DNA from: Acanthochromis polyacanthus
Taxonomy: Eukaryota; Chordata; Actinopteri; Pomacentridae
Direction of reading: 5' to 3'
Length of the DNA stretch: 64,000 nucleotides
Assembly (NCBI RefSeq): GCF_021347895.1
Contig: NC_067119.1
Coordinates: 4,600,534 to 4,664,533 of the forward strand
The notes beneath the pieces are model-generated. The model was not told the DNA's origin. It saw only the letters and a list, made by a program, of their open reading frames with translations, and made no database searches. The position numbers and the translations under genes are program-made. Positions within the stretch are counted from its first letter, which is position 1; every line of letters starts with the position of its first letter. Shown here piece by piece: positions 47,431 through 59,580 of this stretch.

Positions 47431-48984
47431 TGTAAATAAACAACTTTCTCTTCTACCTGACCCACAGACGCCAGTAAAAAAATGAGCCTACGGTGAGTAA
47501 AAACGTGACAGGAGCAAATTAAAAAAACACCCAGAAACTTGTTGGGATTCAGAATTATTTTAATGGATGTTTCACTTTTCTGGATAGTTATAATCCTGTA
47601 ACAAAAAAGCATATCATACAAGAGTACTGGATAATATTTGGCCATATGCAGCCTCTACACCAGCCCAATCTTCAATCACAGATGACCCAAAGATGCAGCT
47701 GAAAGCTCCGACAAAAGCTACACAATTAGAGGATGTTTAAAGGTGATTTTCACGTGTACGTATCTCTGCTAAACACACATGTAGCCGGTGAGAGTGACGC
47801 ACGACAGCGAAAGCAATTTACACATAATCCGCTGATTGAGTGTCCTTCACTAAAAACCAATATCTGCCCAGCTTCAAAAGATGGATTATTTATCCCGGGG
47901 AAGTAATTGTGCGGTTCATAACAATGAGATTCGGATTAAGGAATTCATTACGGGGCTTGGAGCGGAGCACAGCTTGTACCATATACAATTACCTTTAAGT
48001 CCAGCCCAAGAGATAAAAATCATTCCCTCAATATGGAGCGCTGGGACCGCTTTGATGTGAGCCCCGTCGCAATGCAGCCGCAGAAAATTATCTCCCGGCT
48101 AAATCCTTTCTTCATTTCATCTCAGAGATTGGGGGAGAATTCTGAAACATATGTTGGTAGCGAGTCATCCGGGGCAGGAGCCTGAGCCCTTTCTCTCCGT
48201 TTTATTTGATTCCAGCTCTATCTTTGATTAAATGTCAGACTTTCACTGTCACATATGCTAAAAGAAAATCCCCTTTTGTTCCCTCAGAGGTTCCTTATTG
48301 TGCCGTTCCAACAAAAAGAGATCTAAAAATGAGCCCTGACCACCGTGGAGGCGTCACACACAATGCTGCCGTTCTCCTAATGAATCATCCTGGAAGATGA
48401 ATTCAGCAGAGCTTTTATTTCTGATGCAGCTGGAAAAGGTTTTGTAGCGCGTTCAAAGAAAAACAGATCGTCTTTTCACCTGACTGTGAACCAAACATCA
48501 CCACGCTTCATTTTGTTGGGACTACTGAAGTCCAGTGTCCAGTTTTTCTTATATAGAGGAATTTCTTTACAAAGACGTCATAGCCGGCACCAGAATGATA
48601 ATAATAATAGCTAATAAAACATATATTTGATCAGTTTTGCGAGTTGGGGTTTCATTTACTCAAGCATAACCAATACTTTTGTTTATAAAATGATCAGAAA
48701 TAACAGGAAATGCGTGGTATTCGTGACTTAAAGGCCCAATCTGAGCCTGAAAAAGCCCTGTCGGTAAGTTATGGCCTCCAATTATTTAATATTACATCAC
48801 ATTTTTTCCACTTTTTTCGATCTCAATGTTGCATCTAACAAAAATTAGACAGTGTCAAAACCAAATAAAAATGGTGATTCTTGTACTTTCACGAACATTT
48901 TGCTAAAAAGAAATCAGTGTTTGTTGGTAATGAACGTGGACTGTGAAACATGAGGTCAATGCTTCAGTGTTATAAACATGTATT
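47431..48984. other. Unassigned; non-repetitive block 47780-48420
   Basis: No gene recognised. 47470-47500 has a tiny match to the 1432-2490 family. 47780-48420 is of mixed composition with low repetition; 48430-48980 is AT-rich. Confidence 0.3.
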
Positions 48985-49760
48985 ACCTCAAATCCCCAGC
49001 AGGGGGCACCTCCTCTGGTTGTAAAACAAAGTCTGATGGTATAAAAATTACCCAACTTCTCACTTGATTTGCTCGCTCAATAAACATTTCCATGTTAAAT
49101 TTTTGGCTTCAATTCCTAGTTTTAAGACTCCATAAACACAGCATGATGTTTATTTAGCAAATTGTGGTCACATTTAGAGGAGAATAGTTAGTATAAAAAG
49201 GAAGGGTATTTTATGGCCAACCCAAGACAACTGAGATAGCCAGCTAAGAAAATGCCAAACTCAAGGCTTCAAAAAGGTAGTAAAATAACGGGTGAAATCA
49301 CTGTGGCTACATCCCACAGACTACATATCAAGATGGAACAGTTGTCATCACCTTGGCAGGGCCAGACTAGTCCTAAATAATCCAAAGATGAGCAAAGAGG
49401 TGGAGCATTACTGCCGCTGAAGCCACAGAAAGCACCTGCCTTCCACTCAAAGCGACCACACCATTAATCCTGCCCAACTTCAAGCCTTAATACAATGTAA
49501 ATGGGAGAGTTATACAAGTATTCACTCTGCTTAAAATGATCACGGACAAGAAAACTAGCAATAGAGACCAAAACTGTTTATTGTATCAGACTGTAAACAC
49601 GTTTGTTTCTGCTGTAAAATTGGACGTTTTAACATGGAGGTCTATGGGAAGTGGCTCAGTGTTGGAGTCAGCCTCAAGTGGACAATAGAGGAACTGCAGT
49701 TTTAGGCACTTCACGTCTCAATGGCGAAAATTACCACTTGATGTTGCCATTTATGCTTTT
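48985..49760. repeat. Dispersed teleost repeat (cagcagggggca family)
   Basis: Begins ccccagcagggggcacctcc and has agtctgatggtataaaa, ctatgggaagtggctcag, tggagtcagcctcaagtgga and aggaactgcagttttaggca near its end. I know this combination from memory as a widespread fish repeat of unclear class. No ORF. Confidence 0.55.
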
Positions 49761-50329
49761 TCACGGTCTGCAGGACAAAATATTGTTAAATTATTTTGTT
49801 TTTGTTGTTTAATAGTGCATATATTCCACTAAGACTGGAGATAAATAATGTTGAAACATCATTAATGAAACAAAATACACACTAATTCTAAAAAAAGAAA
49901 AGTCACAAGACAATTTAGACATATTTGCATTCTAAGCGACACCATTTTCAATCGGTTTAGTCTAAGTAAAGCATCTTATTTTATTTCAGATATACTTTTA
50001 AGTACTTTAATAAGAAAAATCTTGAGAAAAATGGACTAAACCTTTGCTTTTGCAACACAATCCACTGTCACATCTTTCACCTGATTCTAACCAATGCAAA
50101 AAACATGAGAAAAGAGAAAAAAGTTGACTCATCACCTAAGTTTTCAACTAATCCTGACTCTTTTTAAAGACTTTTCAAGGTTTTCAGCGACTTTTTCTTA
50201 CTGACAGTGCTTAAATTTAAGGAAAAATCGGGCAAATTCCCGATTTCAATCTCCAAATCCGACTTTCAAGCATGAAAGAATCGACTGAAAGTGTAGAGAA
50301 ATTGTGTGAAAGTTACGAACACTGAGATC
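49761..50329. other. AT-rich unassigned sequence
   Basis: No gene, transposon or repeat recognised. Confidence 0.4.
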
Positions 50330-51170
50330 AAGCTGTAAAGTCGAACTCAGGCGGCGTGTGATTAAAATTCCCACATTAATCTCTCCATTTACCGGCTGGT
50401 TTGAACAAATAATGAATGAGATTTAATCAGCATACATGGTTAAACAACAAACAGAGCTCAACTGCTGGGGAGATGTCACCGCCGCCGACAACCTGGGAAT
50501 AAACGGGTGGTTTCAGAAATACGTCCGGGGTCATTAATAGCCGTTAAAGATGCAGATTTTTGGCGAAAAATGCGACGCTAGGTTGTTTATTGCGTATATG
50601 ACCAGTCGTTTACATGAATAATGCCGCCACCACTGTTTACGACAGATTAGAGGCCAGCATGCGACTGCATTTTCATTCCAATTATTTTTGCTTTAATGCA
50701 TGTGTGAATCAATTAATTCCGCCGTAAAAGGCCGCCATAAACTGTGTGCAGGAGTTAATGAGTCCGGCATTACCACATCATTACACCAGCTGGCACCACG
50801 GAGCATGTGTTGTTTGTCATAATATACGCTGCCACGCTTAACAGTCATAAATTGTTTGGATTGGCGACTTTCGTCTCCGCTGTTTGACGACAAAGACGGA
50901 AAGGGCCTCCCGTGCTGGGATCGCCATGGCAACAGCAGGTGAGTGTGTACATACAGGTGAGTGTGAAGCTGGTGGGATTTATCGTGCTGATGTTCGCAGA
51001 TCCAAAGGAAACCAAAAAGCATCTGAGGATTTCCATTACCGCAGATTTGTGGAGGTGTTTACAAGTTGTTGCGTTTTTTTTGAAGACGCACCGCTTTATT
51101 ATTTTTTACAGCTGTCAGTAGAATCACCGCTTTTAAATTTAATGTGTGTTTGAAAACAACAGCGAGCAGA
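50330..51170. other. Possible conserved noncoding element cluster
   Basis: Non-repetitive, with several homeodomain-like words (gcatgtgtgaatcaattaat, tccgccgtaaaaggccgcca, tgaataatgccgccacc). Overlapping frames on both strands show no domain. The sequence style suggests regulatory DNA under constraint; this needs comparison with other fish. Confidence 0.35.
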
Positions 51171-52489
51171 AGGAGATAAACATCAATACAATTAAAGAAA
51201 CGTCTGGGGGTTTGAAGGAGCTTCAAATGGAGAATTCAACATTTTGGATGTTTACATACAATGAACTATTCCAGTTCTTTAAACGTTTAGTCCTTTATAA
51301 GATAGCAGCAAAAAGATGGGACTCTTTTTAACAGTTTTAACTGTAATATTTAGATAATCTATAGCTTTTGTTTACAGATTTTCCATGTTTTGTTAAATTA
51401 CAGACAGTACCTCCAGAGTAAACTACCAGCTGTGTCAGTAATTACAGTAATTACGTCCATAAGACAAGATGCCATTGGTTGTTTGCGCTGCAAAGTAATT
51501 CAATGCACAGATTTCCACCGCTTATTCTATTTTATTATTATTTATTAGGAAAAAAATGTGTGGTTGCAAGACAAAAATTCAAATGTACTGATTTTGATGA
51601 AGGTTTTTAGTTACAAACTCTATTATCATAATAATGTTGGTAATATTGTGTGTAATTAAAGTTCACATTTCTGCATTAGTTGGGGTAACTTCATTAAACT
51701 GACCTAATTATTGTTCTTCACTTTAATTCCTTCCACATGTTGTTATTTGCCAATTTTAAAACTTGTGTTGGTAATTATGGCACATAGTATTTTTAAAAAT
51801 CCTTTCAAATAACTTGGAAATACGAGCTCCAACTTAATTTTTATGCGTAATCAACTTAAAAACCATACTACCCAACAGTAGGTGGCAGATAAAAGTACCT
51901 TTGACTGTAGAGGAATCTCACTCCCTCCATCTGATTTACTAATTTAAACTAATCTTTTAAGTTTTGATGAGTTGGGTTGACAGAATAATGTCGGTAACTG
52001 CATCCACTTAAGATTGCTTGGACAATTTCATACATTTATTTTTAACTGCAGAGGGAAAGCTAATTCTTCTGACTCAGAATAGTTTGTTGGTTGAACATAA
52101 TTTCATTGGAAGTTGTCATAAGTAAAAAAACAAAAACAAAACAAAACTGATCCAAACTGTTGTGTTCATGTTTTTTGTTGAGTTTCCTATTCTTTATGTC
52201 ATCAACTACATAAAGCAATTAAAATATATGCAGCAGCATTCTACAGTATTAAATTAGTTTTTGTGGTTACATACAGTACTTGCAGGGCTAACAGGACTTC
52301 AGATAGTCATCACTTTCAGGCATAAAAGTGTTTTTCTTTGCTTAAAAGGTAAATAAAAAATAGTTTAAATGCTAACTGACACACACAATGTTCAAAAGCG
52401 CCATAACTGAGTAAACTGTCAAAAGCAGGTGTGTTTTTTTGAGTATTTACAGTTTAATTTTTTGCTCAGTCAACCTTCCTCCAGTAACC
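51171..52489. other. AT-rich unassigned sequence
   Basis: No gene or known repeat recognised. Confidence 0.4.
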
Positions 52490-52990
52490 ACGGTGTAAAA
52501 ACACGATACAGTGAGTTCCTCTCATGCAGCACATGTTCGGTCGAGCACCAGGACGGACAGAAAGCGCCTCCATCCATCCATCCTCTTATAAGCAGTCTGC
52601 AGCACAGCGAGGGGGAGGAGCCCGGCCCGTCTCAAGGTCACCGGGCCCTTCACCACTGTGGCATGATGGGTAGCTGCTGCCGGTGCCAGCCAGTCAGCCG
52701 GCCAGGAACTGCCCGGGTCCGCCTGGCCGCCGCTACCTTGACTGAAAGGAGGGACGGAGGCACTGGCGGCCCCCTGCCGCTCGGTAACTGGTACCAAATG
52801 GTGCCTCCCCTCCGGGGTCCTGACCTGCGAGCAGGCAGAGTCCCAGGACGCCTCAGAGCCGAGCTGGAGGATGGGCAGACAGCTGTCTTCTGTCAGTGGG
52901 CCGGCGGACCTCGGAGATCATCTTTCTGTCGTTTAACGGAGGTCTGAACCAGCCAGGTACTGGACTGGACGGATATCTACGGTTACACTC
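52490..52990 (+). promoter_or_regulatory. GC-rich island, possible promoter or first exon
   Basis: A sharp GC-rich island in AT-rich surroundings. It contains a TATA-like tcttataagcag near 52583 and a plus frame (52429-52947, 172 codons; an internal MMGSCCRCQP start) followed by a donor-like ccag|gtactg near 52955. No domain recognised. It could be a CpG-rich promoter with an untranslated or short coding first exon, or an unmethylated island without a gene. Confidence 0.25.
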
Positions 52991-53069
52991 ACAGCAGCTA
53001 TGTTTATGCAGAATTAACGCACATAACTGCTGTTTGAGATTCAGAAAAATAGCTAAATTTTATTTTTAA

Positions 53070-53545
53070 CCCTCGTGTCACCATGCGGGTCAAATTGACC
53101 CATTTTAAAGTTTGAAAACGTGGAAAAAATGATATTTTCACAGTGAGAACTTCCGCATTCTCAACATTTTTGGAACAAAAAAGTTTTAGAAAACATTTAG
53201 AAAAAACAACCAAAATCCAGTGAATTTCACTGGATTTTGGTTGTTTTTTTGGTGAAAGTTCTGAAAGAAAATATTAGAAAATTTACTGATATATATGTAA
53301 TCACTTTGGATATTTTTAGGATTTTTTTTGAATATTTTTATTCATTTCTGAAAATATTTACAAGAATTTTCTTTTTTTAAAATAACACTTTCAAAGTAAA
53401 CTTTTAGGGAATTATTGGAATTTTCTTCCTGAAGGTTTTGCAAATTTTCAGAAATTTGGGAAATTTTTTTGCTGAATTTTTTGGATTTTTTTCAGACAGA
53501 GAAACAATATTTTTTTGGTGCTTGTAAATGAGGACAACGGGAGGG
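53070..53545. mobile_element. piggyBac-like TTAA MITE
   Basis: Starts CCCTCGTGTCACC and ends gaggacaacgggaggg. Perfect TTAA flanks (53066-53069 and 53546-53549). Same family as 19331-19834. Contains a perfect 48 bp palindrome. No coding capacity. Confidence 0.85.
53201..53248. repeat. 48 bp perfect palindrome, no spacer
   Basis: The arms (53201-53224 and 53225-53248) are exact reverse complements meeting at tgaattca; each arm holds aacaaccaaaatccag or its complement. The sister element at 19331-19834 lacks it. Confidence 0.93.
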
Positions 53546-54298
53546 TTAAAAACAACCTGCAGTTCAGCCAAAAATGTCTCGTTTTGCTGACAACCAACAG
53601 ATTTTTAATTTACTGTCAAAGACGGGGAAAGAAAGCAGAAAATATTTGTGTATAATAAATTTCAATAAGAGACATTTCCCTTGTTTCATGCAAAAGTTGG
53701 TGATTAAGTTAATACCAGACAACTGATTGATTATTGTGGAAAAACCACACTCCTAAACCTAAACTTCTAAAGAAACTGCACTTCTTTCCCATTTTTGTCT
53801 TTTAGAAATCAGTGAATCTGAGTCCCTGAAATTAAAAACGAGCCACTGCGTTGTCAAACACGGTAAAAGACTGCTCAGATGACTTTCCCTGGATTACCAA
53901 AGGTTAAAAACAAAATAATCACAGCGAGCTCTGCGAGTTCAGGTAATCTCCTTAAATCTGCCTGAACAGCGAGTAAGCAGCACCTCGGCCAACCCGTCGT
54001 AAATTGTCTTTTAATTCTCCTGAGGCAGGTCTCAGATCTTTGTGAAGAAATGAAGAGATAACACGGAGGATATAAACAGTCTGACTGCCGGCGCCTCCGC
54101 AGCCTCTGAGGAACAGTGTTATATGGATCTTGATGGGGAGAAGCTGCATAATTAATTTGTATATTCTAGCATGACAGATGTTTGATTTTGGCCGTAAAAG
54201 TAATTAATAAGAGAGTGGAGGGAGAGGCAGATTGCTGGAAGATTATTTATGAAGACTCCTCGCTGAGCACGCTGGAGGTAGGGGGGAGGACGGAGGGA
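53546..54298. other. Unassigned sequence
   Basis: No gene recognised. 53950-54290 is non-repetitive with mixed composition. Confidence 0.35.
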
Positions 54299-54342
54299 GT
54301 GTGTGTGTGTGTGTGTGTGTGAGTGTGTGTGTGTGTGTGTGT
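54299..54342. repeat. (GT)n microsatellite
   Basis: GT dinucleotides with a single GA interruption. Confidence 0.97.
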
Positions 54343-54383
54343 TGTACAGGGGGCCTATCATCACCTGCTCCCATGGCCGGCCC

Positions 54384-54419
54384 AGCTGTTAGCATAGCTG
54401 TTAGCATAGCTGTTAGCAG
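54384..54419. repeat. 12 bp unit repeated three times
   Basis: agctgttagcat in three tandem copies; the last is altered at its end. Confidence 0.9.
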
Positions 54420-54504
54420 AGCTGCTACCTCTGTCAGCACCAAACGTTTGTTTTAACGTCCAAGGTAGCAGCTGAAATGACCAATAACAGCCAGAAGATA
54501 GAAT

Positions 54505-55675
54505 AAAGAGCAACTTTAACTAACATAGAGCGATTTTTATCCATTTTAGAGCAGCTTTAACTAATGTAGAGCAACTTTAACTCATTTTAGAGAATGTCTA
54601 ATATAGAGCAACTTAAATCAATATAGATCCATTTTAAATAACATAGAACCACTTTAACCAATATAGATCAACTTTAACTAATGCAGAGCAACTTTAGCTA
54701 ATATAGATCAACTTTAACTAATGCATAGCAACTTTAGCTAATATAGATTAACTTTAGCTAATATAGAGCAAGTTTAGCTAATATAGAGCAATTTTAACTA
54801 ATGCATAGCAACTTTAGCTAATATAGATCAACTTTAACTAATGCAGAGCAACTTTAGCTAATATAGATCAACTTTAACTAATGCATAGCAACTTTAGCTA
54901 ATATAGATTAACTTTAGCTAATATAGAGCAAGTTTAGCTAATATAGAGCAATTTTAACTAATGCATAGCAACTTTAGCTAATATAGATCAATTTTAACTA
55001 ATGCAGAGCAACTTTAACCAATATAGATCAACTTTAACTAATGCAGAGCAACTTTAGCTAATATAGAGCAACTTTAACTAATGCATAGCAACTTTAGCTA
55101 ATATAGATTAACTTTAGCTAATATAGAGCAAGTTTAGCTAATATAGAGCAATTTTAACTAATGCATAGCAACTTTAGCTAATATAGGTTAACTTTAGCTA
55201 ATATAGAGCAACTTTAGCTAATATAGATTAACTTTAGCTAATATAGAGCAAGTTTAGCTAATGCAGAGCAACTTTAGTTAATATAGAGCAACTTTAACTA
55301 ATGCATAGCAACTTTAGCTAATAGAGATTAACTTTAGCTAATATAGAGCAAGTTTAGCTAATATAGAGCAATTTTAACTAATATAGAACAACTGTAACTC
55401 ATTTTAGAGCAACTTCAACTAATATAGAACAACTTTAGCTAACACAGAGCAACTTTAGCTAACACAGAGCAATTTAACTAATATAGAGCAACTTTAACTA
55501 ATATTGAGAAAGTTTAGCTAATATAGAGCAATTAGAACTAATATGGAGCAACTGTAACTCATTTTAGAGCAACTTTAACTGATATATAACAACCTTAGCC
55601 AACAAAGAGCAATTTTAAGTAATACAGAGCAACTTTAACTAATATAGAGGAACTTTAGCTAACACAAAGCAACAA
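54505..55675. repeat. 20 bp satellite array with higher-order structure
   Basis: Variants of ctaatatagagcaactttaa, near 58 units. Unit variants (taatgcatag, tatagatta, gagcaagtt) recur in the same order at about 54721, 54881, 55081 and 55301. This implies duplication of multi-unit blocks of 160-220 bp. The edges are more degenerate than the centre. Not coding; stops in all frames. Confidence 0.95.
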
Positions 55676-55689
55676 AAACAAGCTGAGGT

Positions 55690-55995
55690 TAGCTGATAAC
55701 TCTAAATTACCCATAGGTGTGAGTGTGACTGTTTATCTCTGTATATGCGGTCCTATGATAGACTGCTACCTGTCCATGGTGTCTCCTGTCTTCATCCTAA
55801 ATCAGCTGGGATAGACTCCAGACCTCCATGACCCAAATGATAACCTCGATAACGGATGGATGTTTTTGGACTGTGGGAGGAAGCCGGAGAATCCGGAGAA
55901 AATCCACGCATGTACAGGGAGAACATGGAAACTCCATGCAGAAAGATGCCGGGAAGGAAGGGACGCAAACCGGGGATCTTCTAGCTGCAAGGTGG
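55690..55995 (+). repeat. Dispersed teleost repeat, degraded copy
   Basis: Contains aaattacccataggtgtgag, tcagctgggatagactccag, ggaggaagccggagaatccg and gggagaacatggaaactcca. I recognise this set as a widespread fish interspersed repeat (retroelement-derived, class uncertain). Confidence 0.65.
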
Positions 55996-57355
55996 CAGTG
56001 CAAACCACCATTTTATTAACAAAAAAAAAGTACAATATTCCACAAATTTTGCTAGGTTATGCAAACTAATGAGCACTTTGTCTCCCTGCTTCCACCTTCT
56101 CTTTTATTTGTACGCATTTCTTCAAATCATGATGTTAAACTGCAACGTCAAATCCACACATACCAACACCTAGGTCATGAAAGCATCACCACAACTTCAC
56201 AGGAAGCCATCCCATAATTGCTTCACTACATCTGCCCTTCTATGCGGCTAGAAATAAGTCCGATTTGAACTCCGCTGCACGGCTTTGGTCACAAACTCAC
56301 ACGTGGACGTACAGGAAGCGAGGCCGGAGAGCAGAAAGAAAATAATTAGATACGGCCCAGTGTTTTGCAACAGCAGGCACGGGACAATTTATGCCTCAAT
56401 CTAGGCACAAACTTCCGCTTTTCTTTTTTTTTTTCCCTCCCTCCCGCCTTTTATTACGGAGCTGCACGGCTTCAGAAGATAATAATGAACTGTAATGGAT
56501 GCCAAACAGTGAGGACAGGGAGTGAATGTAATTTTCTCAATGAGGGCATAAATCTCACGCCGAGGCTGTTTGCTGGAGAGTCTTGCGGATATTCAAATCT
56601 GCTGCTTTGATTGAAGCAGTCACACTACATCACAGGCCTCGTAGCTCGACAGAAGGTTAGCGCAGGTGATCCGCCACAACGTGATCTCGTTCGGAGGGGT
56701 CTTATTAGTCAGCAGTGATTAGAAAAAACAAAGCGCCGGGAGCAGCGCACGGGAAGGGGCCGATTTAATCAACCCCCGCCGTACACATGAGCGGAGTTTT
56801 CAGGGTCCCGTTTCATTTAGCTGTGGAGTCTACGGGATTATGGGAATTAAACACGATCTGAGTGAGAACAGAGGTGGAGAGGAGCCATCATGGACACCTA
56901 TGGAGAGATTAAGGTCCGACTCGTCTCCCTGTCAGGACTTACAGCTGACAGGAGACGAAACCGGCTGCTCAACATCTTTCTGGAGCTTCTGGAGGCGTCA
57001 GCTGCACAGTTTAACCTCTTCTAGATGCAAATATGTTGAATAAAAAACATGGAAAAGTGTGATTTTGCTGTTCTTAGGCAAGCTATTGAAGGTAATGGAG
57101 ATAACAAGACACGGCAAAATATTTGTTTCACCAAAGATACAAGATTAGACCTAATTATCAGAAAACAATCCTTAAAATACAATGATTTACTTCATTTTTA
57201 GCAGAGTTTCTCATGATGATGTTGCTTAAAGACTCCATACAAAGTCAAGTTGGACTGGCTCAGTCTGAAATTTACTTTTAGAACGGTTTAATGCAAATTA
57301 GATAAACAAATTTATAAAAAAAGTAACAAAAACTGAGGGAAGCATGTTTATAGTT
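55996..57355. other. Unassigned; non-repetitive block 56270-57010
   Basis: No gene recognised. 56270-57010 is of mixed composition with low repetition, similar in style to 22980-23830 and 50330-51170. 57010-57355 is AT-rich. Confidence 0.3.
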
Positions 57356-57359
57356 ACCG

Positions 57360-57880
57360 ATTTTCTGATAATATTGTATAGTAGGTAGTTTAGAACGACT
57401 TGTCTGAGGAGATTAGAGTCGGTAGTTTCTTTTAAATCACTTCTGAAAATCCACTTTTATATACTTGCATTAATGTGAAGTTTACTTTTATCTTTATTTA
57501 GTTTTAGTGTTCCATTTTGTATTGGATCCTGTTTATTTTAGATGTTATTTCTTGTTTTGTTTTACTTCTAGCTGCCTGGTTCTTTGCTGTGATGTCATCT
57601 CTCTAATTCTTTAATTCTGTAATTTTTTGGGTTTTTCATTTCTAACTAACTCTCAGTCCTATTCTTTAATTTCTAAACTGTCTAGTTACTTTGTTTGATA
57701 TGAGTGATAATGTAGCTAGTTATTCATTTAATTTATGATCAGTTTTACTATTTATTTTAATTGACTGCTCTGATTCGTCTCCTTGAGTCTTGCTTGATTT
57801 TCTGTGTTGCATGTTTTAACTCTCTATGAACACTGTTCTTAAGGATTCTATATAAAGTATACTTATTATTAAAAAGAGCC
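57360..57880 (+). pseudogene. LINE-like 3' tail remnant
   Basis: Reads FKSLLKIHFYILAL in frame, like the end of fish L2-type ORF2. It is followed by a T-rich tail and a terminal tctatataaagtatacttattatta, which resembles the ctatataaa-type end of such elements. Very degraded. Confidence 0.45.
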
Positions 57881-58543
57881 ACTTTTGTACTAAAACCTTG
57901 TAATGATGCAGCTTAATGAACGGATTTGTTGTTTGTTTAACCACTTCCTGTTTGGGCTGCAGCGTCTACATCTACTAAACCATCCGGTTATCTTTGGTTG
58001 TTTTCATTCAGTCAGTCACTTTTCAGTCAACGGTGAAAAACATTCTCCGATTCCAGTCTCTCAAATGAGAGAATTTCCTGCTTTTCGATGTCAAACACCC
58101 CTTTAAAATAACCTTGTTGGGGAGTTAGGAGTCCACTTTTTGCCAGATTAAGTGAAAATTTGATTAAATCACCAAGTTTGCCGAGTTTTCTCTGTAAAAT
58201 ATCCTCCTAATGAGCTTCTTGTTAGGCTTCATTTTCATACAATTCACACAAAATTACTCCAACTTTATTGAAAGACTAAACAATTTGTGATGTTTAAAGT
58301 CTGAATATTAGTTGGATGAAAGCTGCAGTCAGCTGGTGCCAGAACAGTCCCTTCAAGTCCATCAGATGCTTTGATGTGATTAGGTTAGATTCTTTATCGT
58401 CAATGCCTAAACATTAGCGGTGGGGCACGTTCAAAATAAATAATCTAATCATGATTAATCACATTTTGTCAAATTACAATGACACCATTAGCAAAGTTTT
58501 TCAATTCAGATAAATTTTGGTTGACGACTGAATCAACAAATAG
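57881..58543. other. Unassigned AT-rich sequence
   Basis: No gene or known repeat recognised. Confidence 0.4.
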
Positions 58544-58712
58544 TAGGGCTGGACCCGAATATCCCGAATATCCGAATATTCGTTCGCTACGGCGGTATCC
58601 TGATATTAAGTTTGGTATCCGAATATTCGCCCCTCCCCCTTCCCCCCACCTCCCACCCCAGTCGGTCCACATCGGCTCATCCCATCCTGTGATCACATAA
58701 ACATATACACCT

Positions 58713-59186
58713 CCCAGATAGCAAACTATGGGTGAATCAATGTTAAATCTATGTTGAGCCCTAACGTCGAAATTATACAGAAAGCGCAAGGTTGATAAAA
58801 TGTTGAGTCAACGTTTGCTTACATAGATTACATGTTTGCAAACATAGATTCAACATTAATTAAACACTGACCTGTAAAACATTTTAATTAAACCAAAATA
58901 CAATGTAGATTCAATGGTATCTTTTAAACACAAACTTCAATGTTGACAAAATGTTGTTGAATCAACGTTGATCCAACCATCAATCTTCAACCGTAACCAC
59001 AATTCAACCTTCTTAACCCTAATTCAACATTGATTTAACATCTTTTGCTATCTGGGTAAAGTGTGATTTATGGTTGAAAAGCAAACGTTGACTCAACATT
59101 TTATCAACCTTGCGCTTTCTGTATAATTTCTACGTTAGGTCTCAACATAGATTCAACATTGATTCACCCATAGTTTGCTATCTGGG
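58713..59186. mobile_element. Palindromic MITE nested in the hAT element
   Basis: Long terminal inverted repeats of about 107 bp (58713-58819 and 59080-59186) with tips cccagatagcaaactatggg and its complement. The middle has a third, internal tttgctatctggg (59048-59060). Host hAT sequence on both sides (gatcacataaacatata, gtctatgtgatcac) is continuous in the copy near 37105-37135, so the insertion is later. Superfamily not assigned; no coding. Confidence 0.82.
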
Positions 59187-59362
59187 ATGTGTCTATGTGA
59201 TCACCCCTTCCTCCCCCAGACGAAATTTCCCTTCACCTTCGTGTCCCGTCGTGTTCGGTTCATCTCGGCTCCTCCATTCCTGTTTGTTTCCATCACCCGA
59301 ATGGCCGGGTTGCTGCCGACTCTGACGTCACGCTTCACTTTGTTGCATAAACACAAGACAAG

Positions 59363-59467
59363 ATGCGGAAGACCTCCGCTGTTTTGGAATTCTATAGTTT
59401 AACTGAAGACAAAACGAAGGCAACATTTGGACGAACGGAGCCCAATATTTGGGCCGTCTCTGCCACA
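59363..59467 (+). pseudogene. ZBED-type hAT transposase N-terminal remnant
   Basis: MRKTSAVLEFYSLTEDKTKA resembles the start of the BED finger in ZBED/hAT transposases (aromatic and E-D-K positions kept). The zinc-binding cysteines are lost and the frame runs into the terminal repeat. The same segment in inverse orientation is at 61798-61923. Confidence 0.65.
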
Positions 59468-59580
59468 AGCCGCCGCAACGCCGCTGCCGGACGTTACGGG
59501 GCAGAACGAATATTCGGATATTTGTCTTTAATAGGGCCCGGATATTCAGAGGCCAGAAACCACTATTCGGGCCAGCCCTA

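Larger units (their letters stand above)
58544..59580 (+). mobile_element. hAT element (CCGAATATTCG family) with nested palindromic MITE
   Basis: Ends TAGGGCTGGACCCGAATATC and gaccactattcgggccagcccta-type. Flanks acaaatag and ctaaatag match at 6 of 8 bases, compatible with a worn hAT target duplication. It retains an N-terminal BED-finger-like coding remnant at 59363-59467 and encloses another element at 58713-59186. It is the most complete copy of the family here and is in the opposite orientation to 32061-32450. Confidence 0.83.

Noticed and set aside
54505..55675. CRISPR-like regular spacing
   Set aside because: The units are contiguous 20 bp satellite repeats without spacers, in a eukaryotic context.
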